A stretch of 64,000 bases of DNA from Epiperipatus broadwayi (Eukaryota; Onychophora; Udeonychophora; Euonychophora; Peripatidae): contig JAQFVV010000184.1 in the NCBI GenBank assembly GCA_028023455.1, positions 248,001 to 312,000 on the forward strand, given 5' to 3'. The position numbers were made by a program, and so were the translations under genes. The notes beneath the pieces were generated by a model that was given only the letters and a program-made list of their open reading frames with translations, did no database searches and was not told where the DNA came from. Shown piece after piece: positions 35,311 through 46,034 of the stretch (positions are counted from its first letter, which is position 1; the number at the start of each line of letters is the position of its first letter).

Positions 35311-38300
35311 CCCAGATCTCATATTTTAAGCCTCCATTATTTGTTGTACATATGAATTCATTGAATGGCAATTAATAATTTTCCAAACAATTTTTTTTTA
35401 AAAATAATAGTTCCTGTTGGTAGTGCCTTCATTTCATTGCTATAGTCAATAATTTCAAAATTTCCATGGTAGTTCTTATAATTTAATTACAATTTATAAA
35501 AATTATAATGTAATCATTTAAAGTTTGAAACAATAATTTAAAACACATCTGTTTATAAAATTGAACAAATACTGATCATAACAAATAATATGTACATAAT
35601 AAATGTAATATTATGAAATACTGTCTTTATTATCTTAACTACAATTTGATTACATTGACAAAAATATTATTTGTGTAATGACATTACTTACATTTACAAT
35701 TTTTCATATGAGTGATAAATGTTAAGATCATTATAATGTTAAATAACATCTGTTAAATTTATTAAAATAAAATGAATAAAAAAAGATTTAAAATTGAGTG
35801 TTAATAAATAAAAATTGTATTAATAGCATTATTATTAAAAATATATTTGTCTATTTGTACATAAACTATTTAGTTATTAAGAAGCAGTTGAACAGTAATT
35901 TTAAATAATTTATTATCAATTTCAGGAGCCATGCTAAAATGATATTGAGATTGATATTGTTTATGAGGGCCATGAAAAATATTTTCAAAACTCAAATGTA
36001 TCCATGGCTGCAGTTTTTCCATACCCAGTTTCATATAGAAATTGAACAAATTAGATTATTCTGGTAAAGACAAGAGTTAATAGCAATTGTATATATTTGC
36101 CTATGAGAATTCTCATGAATTTTCTTTTTTAAGTAAAAAAATCAGTAAGTGTTTTCCAAACATTATGATTTATTATCTTAGACTGACTTATGGGGTTATA
36201 TGTTACTATCATGTAAGCAACCTATTTAAAACCTTGTATGTTTGTCTAACTCCATTCTATTTTTTAATTATATGTATATTGCAATTCTGAGGTCGTACTT
36301 TTCTCCTTTTGCTTTTTTATTTTTTAAATTTTTACTCTTAATCATTTTTTTTTCTAGAATAAGAATGGCTAGTAACCATATTATAAGATGACTGTTATAT
36401 ATATATATACACACACACATTATTAAAAACTAAAAGAAAAATAAACATTTGTTGAGTAAAAGCTTTAAAATGAACATGTTTTTTCATGGGTGTGGCAAAT
36501 GAGAAGTGAAATTTATCACACCTTACAAACTGTAAAAAAAATTGGGTAGCACTAAAAAAAACTTAAAAATATAAAGAAACTCAAAATACTTTGATTTATT
36601 TTATTGCTAAGTGCATAAAAACTAAAACAAAACAAATGTTGTAAACTAAATTCAGAAAATTTTATAGGATATTTAATAATTCTTAAATAATGTAGATAAC
36701 AAGACAGGTTTTTAAACAATCAAATTATAGCTATTCTTTCAAGATTGAATTTTAACTTAAATTGAATATAGGTGAAAGTAAGTCAAGCTGGTAATCTTTA
36801 GTGAATTATAATTGGGTAATACAATATTAATTCAATTAAAAAAAAACAGTCTAGATATCGATTATTTCATTTATAAACTTAACTCTTTATTATGCAAAAT
36901 AATAATAATTTAGGCAAACAAATTTACTATCAGGTATTAATTCAGCAATAATAAAGAAAAATCCCAAATCAAAATATTGTACTATATATATGTGATAGTA
37001 TGCGTGAAAAAAAAGTTCCAAAATAGAATGGGATTGTTTAAAAATCTAAAATATACTGAATAACAAATACAAGTATATAATATAATTTTGAATAACTGTT
37101 CCTGCATTAACATTTGCAAGTAAGGAACTTTGTATTGGCTAAAATATTCAAAATTTATTATTGAATTTCAAAATTAAATAAATAGAAATAAAAAAGAAAT
37201 AGGTACTAAGTGGAGAATTGAGGATATAAGTAACCTAATTAGAAGAACTGAGGCAAATTCTTTTTTCAATGAAAGCAAAAGAAAATTACAAATCTTTGGA
37301 AGACTACAATATATAGATGGTAATGAATTAGAAAATATAATTATCTAGAAAAGTTTTATAGTATGAAAGTTAACGTAGACTTTATTTGATACTTACATAT
37401 TAGTCCTGCAACACGTATTAAACCTGCTATGCCTTTTCCCATTTATATCAATCTGCTGATAACCTTCTAGTCATGTGATCTGATCAAATAACATGTACAC
37501 TTGGATCTTATATGAAGATAAAATGATAAATTCTTCAAAATGGTCCATGTGTACATTACATTTTTCACAAGATTTACAAAGTTATTGGCAGTCTGAATAT
37601 GTATGTGAAAAGGTGTAGCAGTTCTAATACATGACAAACATAAATCTAACAATATGAATTTCAGACAAAAAATATAAAATATGATATGGAATATTAATCT
37701 TAAAAAGTACATTTTTAACAATACTAAAAATGTGAGTTTCACACACAGAATATAAAATATGATATGGAATATGAGTTTGACACAAAAAATATAAAATGAC
37801 ATGGAATATTAATTTCTAACAATATTAAAAATATTAATTTCAACCAAAAACCAATCTTAAAAAGTACATTTTTAACAATAGTAAAAATATTGAATTGACA
37901 TAAAAAATATAAAATATGACATGCCATTATGCAATTCCCAAATGTAACTTTAAATATGGACAAAACAATCACTAAATTACAAAAAAACGGTAAAATATTA
38001 CAAAAAACAACAACAGTAAAATATACACATATTGTCATAATGAATCAATCAATTTGTCTGATCTACTCTATTTTAAGTGGATGATTTTTTTTTACCAAAA
38101 TGGAGACTAAAAGTAAAATTTTATTTTTCCCAAAATGCACACTTACTTAACATGTGATTGTATTTGTGGTTCACACAAAAATGATCGTAACTGGCATTTC
38201 ATAATTTATCACTTTATAGGCCTTCCAACAGTCGGAATAAATTGTTATTCCCTCTTCCACATTTTTCTTGATGAATTGCCACTGTCTTATCATTAATTGT

Positions 38301-38981
38301 CATGATAAAATACTCATCGGTCTTGCTGCACAAGCCACCAAATATCCACTGTTCAGGAAAAATTTATCCAGTTTGGTTCTTCCTTTTTGTGAAAAGGCTC
38401 TTGACAATTTCATTAATTTGGTAAGGGCTCCAATTTTACATTTTCTTGAAAATATAAAACAGCATTCATTTTTTTTTAAAAAAACAAACAAATAAATAGT
38501 CTATTAATCAGGAAATTATGATAATGAAATCAAAATGAAAAGTCCATATACTCACTTAAAACTATGAATACAAATGAAGTAAAAATTGTTAAATCAAAAC
38601 TACAAATATAAATGAAGTAAAAAAATAGTTAAAAATGCAATTGACAGCACTAAAGATTTTGTCTAAATGAAATCTGAACAATAACTGAGAGGGTAAAATT
38701 TATCACACAAAAAAAATAATGATTGGGATGAGATTGAATGTCATTTCAGGGTTTATTTGATGTGTTTGCAACGTTACATATTTATTGCGAATGTGAAAAC
38801 GCATGCCATTTCTCCTACATTGCAGAACTAATATGTAAATACCCTTTATTTCTATGGGATAAATATACACAAAATATCTTACAGATATATAATTATAATG
38901 AGTATGGGAAAAACACAAAAACTTCTACCTTTATCTTGAAAAAGGTAACTTTATATCAACAAATAAAAATGATGATATATG
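35311..38981. other. AT-rich spacer with a minisatellite
   Basis: No gene is supported. The small frames at 36087-36290, 37467-38038, 38268-38495 and 38703-39013 show no recognisable domain. A TATA/CACA run lies at 36397-36419. A degenerate minisatellite is listed separately. Confidence 0.5.
37660..37930. repeat. Degenerate minisatellite
   Basis: Blocks such as CACA.AAAATATAAAATATGA.ATG and TTAAAAAGTACATTTTTAACAATA recur several times in shifting combinations, with units of about 55-110 bp. The repeat explains the overlapping hydrophobic minus-strand frames here. Confidence 0.65.
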
Positions 38982-39873
38982 AGGGGTATCCAAAAATATC
39001 CAGAATTTTATAATTAAAAAATGTTTATTTATTTTTAAATGTTATATATTTAATCTACTGCCCATTTGATCCAATGCATCAGTCTAAATGTGTTTTCACT
39101 TTTTGTAATAGCTCAGAAACTCTGGCAAAGTGATGCTTTTTAATGCTTGTGTTGTTTTTTTTCCTTCACCATCTTTAAGTCTGCAAAAAAAAAAAAGAGA
39201 GGTATTTTTTCATTTGAGAGAATAAAAAGAAATTGGACAGAGTGAGATTGAGTAAATATGGCTGATAGATAAACTGGGTCATGCTGAATTTATTAAAAAT
39301 TGTATCACAATTAAGGTTTTGTGCATTGACTGCACTGTCATGATGAATATTACACTTCTCATTTATCACAAAATGGAACATTGACATTTTACAACATCAC
39401 ACACACATTTCAAAACTTGAAATAAAATGTCTGTTCATTCTGAATTAATTCTGAGAGACAAATGCCATTTGTGTCAAAAAACAAAAAAAAAAACAGCATT
39501 GTCTTGACAATAGATTTCACTTAACATACTTCTTTTGAAACATGATGAATTTGGCATTTGACTAAATTATTATTAAACTTCTGTGTTTCCCAAAACAACT
39601 TAGTTGTAATCTGTTTTGAGCAACTGTTTTCTGTTTTCTCTAAAAGAAAACAGAATGTCACATGGTTCTAATTTTCAGCCATTACAAAATATGATAAAAT
39701 ACAAAAAAATGCATTTTATATAAAAAAAAGTGCTATGTGGTAACATGATTTCACTTGGCAATATCATTTGCAGATTGATGCAAAAGGATCTCCATGAAAG
39801 GTATGTAGCAGTAGAAACATGTAGTACAACAGGTGCTTACAAGAGAATGATATTGGTTATTTTTGAGTATGCT
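38982..39873 (-). mobile_element. Mariner-like transposon, shortened copy 2
   Basis: Begins GAGGGGTATCCAAAAATATCC and ends with the imperfect inverse GGTTATTTTTGAGTATGCT near 39853-39871. Its left 400 bp lines up with copy 1 (CATTTGATCCAATGCATCAGTCTAAATGTGTTTT against the matching block at 31270). Both lie in the same orientation, about 7 kb apart. It is also shorter than an intact mariner. Confidence 0.65.
39175..39387 (-). pseudogene. Mariner transposase fragment, copy 2
   Basis: FSMTQFIYQPYLLNLTLSNFFLF corresponds to the last catalytic block of mariner transposase, but the catalytic Asp is replaced by Asn (LSNFF against TPCDFF in copy 1) and a homopolymer shift truncates the frame. Non-functional. 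Confidence 0.65.
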
Positions 39874-42800
39874 AGATGATAAATAGTTTCATGTTGTTTT
39901 TCTTTGGTAATGTTATATTTTTGTCTGCAAAAATTGGGAAAAAGTGTGGAACTGCTTTTGGAGACTTATGCAAAAATAATTAAAAAAAAATGTTAATTTA
40001 ATAACCGTAAATGCCAGGGGGATAAACAGTTATTTTTTAAAAGTAATAAATATAAATACATAAATAGACATAACTATTTCATTTAATAATCATAATATTA
40101 TTTTGATCAGTGGAAAATTAAGATTTATAAATAAAGTTTTTATTAATTCTTTTTTGAGTTGATAATAGGTATGAGGTAATACAAAAAATATTTTCATATA
40201 ATAGATGAAATGTAGCAATAATTGAATGAAAGGGAATTGTGACATATGAGAATGATGCAGTACATTTACAAAGAGACATTAGATATATTGACCACGTCCA
40301 AAGGGAAATAGGAAGGTATGTTATGACATACCGTGTATGCAGATTGCAATTGCAACAAGTTAGGGGGAATTGAAATGACAAAGTTTTTAAATAAGGGATG
40401 CAAAAAGTAAATGGGAAATGTTTGATAGATTATAATTTATTTATAATAAAAGAAAAGCTTAAAAAATATGAGTTACATTTAAAAAAAAAAAAAAGAACAG
40501 CAAAATGGAGTACATATTAAAAAATGAATAAAGATTTTTGTGTCAATCTATACAAAAAATTATATGAATATGTTATGACAATTTAATTGCTATAGAAAAA
40601 ATTGGGACCAAAGAATTTTATCATTAGTAAGAAAATATAACATTAAAGAAGTAAAGAGCAGTTACAGAAACTAAATCTGAATATATATACAAATAGGCCA
40701 CCAGGAGTGAGATATTTTTAAATAACAATAAAGAAATTAGTCTACCTTATGAAGTTTGAACAGGAATATTGCCACAAAGGTATATATACATTTATAAATG
40801 GAATAACTGGGGGGAATAATTTTTAAAATGCATTAAAAAAATGCTGAAAATGTAAATCATTTATAACTAGAGTGTGAGGATTGTTACAATTGAAAGGAGT
40901 TGAAATAAATCTTTGAGATTGGATAATGATAAAGATGAGTTTAAATTGAAAATTGCTGAACAAGCAAAAATAATGAGAGAAATGGAATAAAAATAAACAA
41001 TTTTATAATTTCTTTGCAATTAAAATGGAAAGGTCATGTTGGTTCAGTGGCACAAAAAAAGTGCAAAAATCTTTATAAAAAATATTAAATATTAAATTAG
41101 CTCTTTTTACCTTAAGCTAGAGCTATTATTATATAATAGCCATACCTTCAGAATGATTTTTAGCTTTTGCAATTTATCAGTGATCACTTAGGATTCAAAC
41201 CTAGGATTAATGCACTTATGCATTTAACAACATTTTTTTATTTGATTCAAGATAATATCCTGAAATTCAAAAATCTTCAAAGTTTTTGAACTTTCCTGCA
41301 TAGCTATATATATATATATATATGATACTAATTAATATATTAATATATATATCCTATATATATATATATATATATATATATGATACTAATTAACTATTAA
41401 CATAAAGTAAACAATACATTTATTGCTTAACAGTTAATAAAAAGTTCAAACATAAGCATAGGAAGTGGTAGATCTAAAAATGTAATCCGTTGATTTTGAA
41501 TTCCAAAATACATCATTTATTGGCCTATTTAATAGTCAATATTGAAAGGATGCTAATTTTTCAATTGGCTTGCTATCTAATAATCCTTATGCTAACTTGA
41601 TATCCAACATTTCTCATCTATCTAAAAATAATTTCCAACTGACATCTGGTTTTGAACCTCAGATTATCACTCCACAATTTAAGGCATTAACTATTACATT
41701 ATGAAAGCCTTTGATATTAATATATGAAAATGCCAAACATGGCTTCATCCAGTGATGAAGTGGTGGACTCAGTTCTTATGACTTTCAAAGAACAAACTTT
41801 TGAATATTTTATTTAATGTATAAAACTATTGTGAACATAATTTTTATTTATAAATTAATATTTTAAATTAAAGAAACAAGTCCAAAATAAAATTTTAGAA
41901 AATAATATTTCTTAGCATTTTACACCTATTCCTAAATTATCTTAAAAATCTTTATTATAAAATATATCAGCAATAAATACTAATAACAGAAGTTTTCTGC
42001 TTTATTATTACCTCAGGGAAAAACAATTTTTTTAACCCAGATTTTCCTAAAACCGATGATTAACAAAATTGAAACAGATGTTACTTCTCATCATTGAACA
42101 AGAGGAGAAATTATTTCAGCCGATGAGTTGATAACAATTCTTGAGTAAATCATGAAAGAATGCATCTTTCAGGATCAATTTTTCTGAAACGTCACTAAAA
42201 ATACTTTCAAATGCTGTGAAAATGAATTAAAATAAATAATATCTGAAGGCTCTTTTTTTCTTTCTTTTTTTTTTAGTAATAAAATAAAAAGTTGAATAAT
42301 TCTATTAGTTAAATAAACAAATATTGTTATTACAGAATTATTTTTAAAATATTCTTATGAGTATTAGAGCATCGCACAAAGAGAGAGAGAGAGAAGAGGG
42401 AAAGAGAACACTAACAGAAAGAAAGAGAGATCACAATAGTTTTATTTTAATTAGACAGATCAGTTTGTTTTTCTATTTTTCTCATTATACTTCTGTGATG
42501 GACTGTTGGAGAAGCATTTGCCTTGCAGTACACTTTTTAAAGGCTTTTTTTTAAAATCACATCTTAAAATAGGAGATTCTATATTTATTTTATGCAAACT
42601 ATTTATAAGCTAACACTAGTGGGATATAAACATATCAATATCCATATAAAATTTTAACAAGACTATGCCAAACAAATGGAGATTTATGCAATAAACTTTT
42701 GACAGAATTTCGATATCATTTGTGACACCTGACTTTTTTGTGGATTTTCTTCAATAATGTCATAATTTTTTTCTCTTAACATATAATCTACATTATTTGA

Positions 42801-43157
42801 AGAAGTAGATAATATGACTACAGCTACTATGCTCAGAAAAATATGGGAAAATTTTGATAAACATATTAAAGTTTTCTGGGTGATCTAAATTAATCATACA
42901 GAAAATGTTTAGCAATATTTTTTTTCATCACAGCTCACCTACAGGAAATTTAGAAAAGGCTGAAAAATTATATAGCACTTATAAGCAATAATTATCTAAA
43001 TAAATGATTTATTTTTTCAAATATTCATTTAAGGGAAGTTTACATTTCCGTTATTATTAAATAATTATATAGTAATAATACCTGCAATGACAAGAATGCA
43101 GGGAGTGACCATTGCAAATTTGCCTTACTCTTAAAATGTGTAAAATAATGAATTTAC
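39874..43157. other. AT-rich spacer with (TA)n pair and SINE-like scraps
   Basis: No gene is supported. Two (TA)n runs at 41305-41323 and 41355-41381 are each followed by the same TGATACTAATTAA string, a tandem duplication of about 58 bp. B-box-like strings on the minus strand (AGGTTTGAATCC near 41190 and GAGGTTCAAAACC near 41645-41660) suggest two SINE relics. A GAGA-rich patch lies at 42379-42430. A plus-strand reading LKWKGHVGSVAQKK near 41020 is faintly LINE-like but too short to call. Confidence 0.45.
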
Positions 43158-43169
43158 TACTTTGGTCAT

Positions 43170-43840
43170 CACATTTATATCGGCTTTTTCAAACCAAATT
43201 GTGCAAACGCTTTTTGTGAGTGTTAAATAATAAATGAATACCCTCTGACCCATACAAGATATAGAATTTATGCAGCAATAAAAGGAATCCTCTTATTACT
43301 ACGACTCAAATATTTATATATGAACAAATCTGAAGTACTGGCACAGAAGGTGTGACTATATAACAGTCACTTTGAATTACTATATATAACTTATGAATGA
43401 ATGACGCCGATGAAATTTACTAGAATTTACTGAACGTCATTCCAACTGAAATTAATCATATATATAAATCAGCATTTATTTTTTATAGCGTCTGTATACA
43501 ATTGTAATCACATTCATATCGGCTTTTTCAAACCAAATTGTGCAAACGCTTTTTGCGAGTGTTAAATAATAAATGAATACCCTCTGACCCATACAAGATA
43601 TAGAATTTATGCAGCAATAAAAGGAATCCTCTTATTACTACGAGTACTGGCACAGAAGGTGTGACTATATAACAGTCACTTTGAATTACTATATATAACT
43701 TATGAATGAATGACGCCGATGAAATTTACTAGAATTTACTGAACGTCATTCCAACTGAAATTAATCATATATATAAATCAGCATTTATTTTTTATAGCGT
43801 CTGTATACAATTGTAATCACATTCATATCGGCTTTTTCAA
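43170..43840 (+). repeat. Fold-back left arm: two tandem units
   Basis: Units 43181-43519 and 43520-43828. Landmarks in order: CGGCTTTTTCAAACC, ACCCTCTGACCCATACAAG, GGCACAGAAGGTGTGAC, GACGCCGATGAAATTTACTAG and CTGTATACAATTGTAATCAC. The second unit lacks the CTCAAATATTTATATATGAA block seen in the first. Confidence 0.85.
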
Positions 43841-43855
43841 ACCAGATTGTGTAAA

Positions 43856-44936
43856 CGATATGAATGTGATTACAATTGTATACAGACGCTATAAAAAATA
43901 AATGCTGATTTATATATATGATTAATTTCAGTTGGAATGACATTCAGTATATTCTAGTAAATTTCATCGGCGTCATTCATTCATAAGTTATATATAGTAA
44001 TTCAAAGTGATTGTTATATAGTCACACCTTCTGTGCCAGTACTTCAGATTTGCTCATATATAAATATTTGAGTCGTAGTAATAAGAGGATTCCTTTTATT
44101 GCTGCATAAATTCTATATCTTGTATGGGTCAGAGGGTATTCATTTATTATGTAACACTCGCAAAAAGCATTTGCACAATTTGGTTTGAAAAAGCCGATAT
44201 GAATGTGATTACAATTGTATACAGACGCTATAAAAAATAAATGCTGATTTATATATATGATTAATTTCAGTTGGAATGATGTTCAATAAATTCTAGTAAA
44301 TTTCATCGGCGTCATTCATTCATAAGTTATATATAGTAATTCAAAGTGACTGTTATATAGTCACACCTTCTGTGCCAGTACTTCAGATTTGCTCATATAT
44401 AAATATTTGAGTCATAGTAATAAGAGGATTCCTTTTATTGCTGCATAAATTCTAAATATTGTATGGGTCAGAGGGCATTCATTTATTATTTAACACTCGC
44501 AAAAAGCATTTGCACAATTTGGTTTGAAAAAGCTGATATGAATGTGATTACAATTGTATACAGATGCTATAAAAATAAATGCTGATTTATATATATGATT
44601 AATTTCAGTTGGAATGACATTCAGTAAATTCTAGTAAATTTCATCGGTGTCATTCATTCATAAGTTATATATAGTAATTCAAAGTGACTGTTATATAGTC
44701 ACACCTTCTGTGCCAGTACTTCAGATTTGCTCATATATAAATATTTGAGTCGTAGTAATAAGAGGATTCCTTTTATTGCTGCATAAATTCTATATCCTGT
44801 ATGGGTCAGAGGGTATTCATTTATTATTTAACACTCACAAAAAGCGTTTGCACAATTTGGTTTGAAAAAGCCGATATGAATGTGATTACAATTGTATACA
44901 GATGCTATAAAAAATAAATGCTGATTTACTTTGGTC
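43856..44936 (-). repeat. Fold-back right arm: about three inverted units
   Basis: The same landmarks appear in reverse complement and reverse order, three times. Point differences among units are mostly C/T or G/A transitions. The outermost unit stops at AAATAAATGCTGAT, a different unit position from the start of the left arm, so the two outer ends are not symmetrical. Confidence 0.85.
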
Positions 44937-44948
44937 ATACAAATTTTA

Positions 44949-45578
44949 AGCTTATCTACATTTTTGCGTATATTTATCCATATTAAATAGCTATTTTGTA
45001 TCAGAGAAATGACTAAACACAGTATTTAGGAGACTTTGTAGCACAGGACTGACTATATCTGTATGTCTTTGCTTTTTTTTTATGTTTTATGCTAAGGTAT
45101 ATTTTAATTAAGGTGGAAATTATGATTACAGTTCAAATAAAATGAAAATAAATAATACAGATTGAATTTTGGCTAATAAATTAAAATTTCAAGCTCAAAT
45201 ATTTAAATAAATTAGATTATTTAATATTGTACTTTTACATTTCAGATCAATATTGATAAATGTATTTAGTAAATGTGAAATAATCAATAATAAAACATCT
45301 GCTTTCACATTTACTTATATAACTACTTTTAAATAAAAATTGATTTAAAAAAAAAGTATTCTTTTATGACCATCAATCAGTTATTTGCCAAAAATAATGC
45401 ACCATACTGCTGTGTTTATATAAGTTTATGTTTAGTTACAACAATAATAATCCCACAGCTAGCAGTTCTCTTGCAAAAAACAAAAGTAACCAGTATCAGG
45501 TTCTTCTTCACAATATAACAGTAAAATCTTACCTCTAAACATTATGTTATCACCATTCTTTATGTTACCCAAGCTGTT
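44949..45578. other. AT-rich spacer, nothing recognised
   Basis: No coding or repeated feature was identified between the fold-back array and the small hairpin. Confidence 0.5.
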
Positions 45579-45646
45579 ATACACAGAGACAAAACTCTCA
45601 TACAGTACACTGAGTGGGACTACTGTATGGAAAGTTTTGCCTCTGT
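45579..45646. repeat. Short perfect-type hairpin with shared motif
   Basis: ACACAGAGACAAAACTCTCATACAGTA and, 13 bp later, TACTGTATGGAAAGTTTTGCCTCTGTGT form a stem of about 27 bp with few mismatches. The arms carry the same TACTGTATGG.(A/G)AGTTTTGCCT core as 19284-19317 and 53214-53253. Probably a minimal deletion derivative of one repeat family. Confidence 0.75.
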
Positions 45647-46034
45647 GTAAAACCTTATCTATATATAATGTTTTTAGTTTCCAATCAGCTGATAAGCTTT
45701 TACATTTAAAAAAATATTTATTTAACTGCTATTTCAAGGACAACATGTCATCAAAGTCATCACAATACTAGGTGTTCTCTGCCAGTATCACCAGTTTTTA
45801 AGATCAATGTAAAAAACTCCAGCAAACACATGCCAAAATGCTTGTGTAAAACCTTATCTATATATAATGTTTTTAGTTTTCAATCAGCTGATAAGCTTTT
45901 ACAATTAAAAAAATATTTATTTAACTGCTATTTCAAGGTCATCAAAGTCATCACAATACCAGGTGTTCTCTGCCAGTATCACCAGTTTTTAAGATCAATG
46001 TAAAAAACTCCAGCAAACACATGCCAAAATGCTT
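45644..46034 (+). repeat. Tandem duplication, about 195-bp unit
   Basis: GTGTAAAACCTTATCTATATATAATG starts both halves (about 45645 and 45844), and ATGCCAAAATGCTT ends both (45830 and 46021). The copies are nearly identical except for a 15-17 bp gap in the second (after ATTTCAAGG). It adjoins the hairpin and the beginning of the A+C-rich LINE tract. Confidence 0.85.

Larger units (their letters stand above)
43158..44948. mobile_element. Fold-back array of about 340-bp units
   Basis: A unit of about 340 bp occurs twice head-to-tail (CGGCTTTTTCAAACC at 43181, 43520 and 43829; the second unit has a 30-bp deletion). After a spacer of about 27 bp centred near 43842-43854 it occurs about three times in reverse (matching points at 43857, 44193, 44533 and 44871). 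The units are highly similar. The whole array is bounded by an identical 12-bp direct repeat TACTTTGGTCAT at 43158-43169 and 44937-44948, as if inserted with a target duplication. No coding frame. The plan, long inverted arms made of tandem repeats, resembles Foldback/TU elements. A transcript would fold into a long double strand. Confidence 0.85.

Noticed and set aside
37467-38038. Hydrophobic minus-strand frames resembling membrane proteins
   Set aside because: The Phe/Ile/Leu bias comes from an A-rich minisatellite read in reverse; the frames overlap and share repeats.
40118-40381. 87-residue minus-strand frame and its plus-strand reading
   Set aside because: Neither strand gives a recognisable domain. 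A faint LINE-like reading was too short to support.
43170-44936. CRISPR-like array
   Set aside because: Units of about 340 bp without short repeats and unique spacers, an inverted half, and a eukaryotic context.
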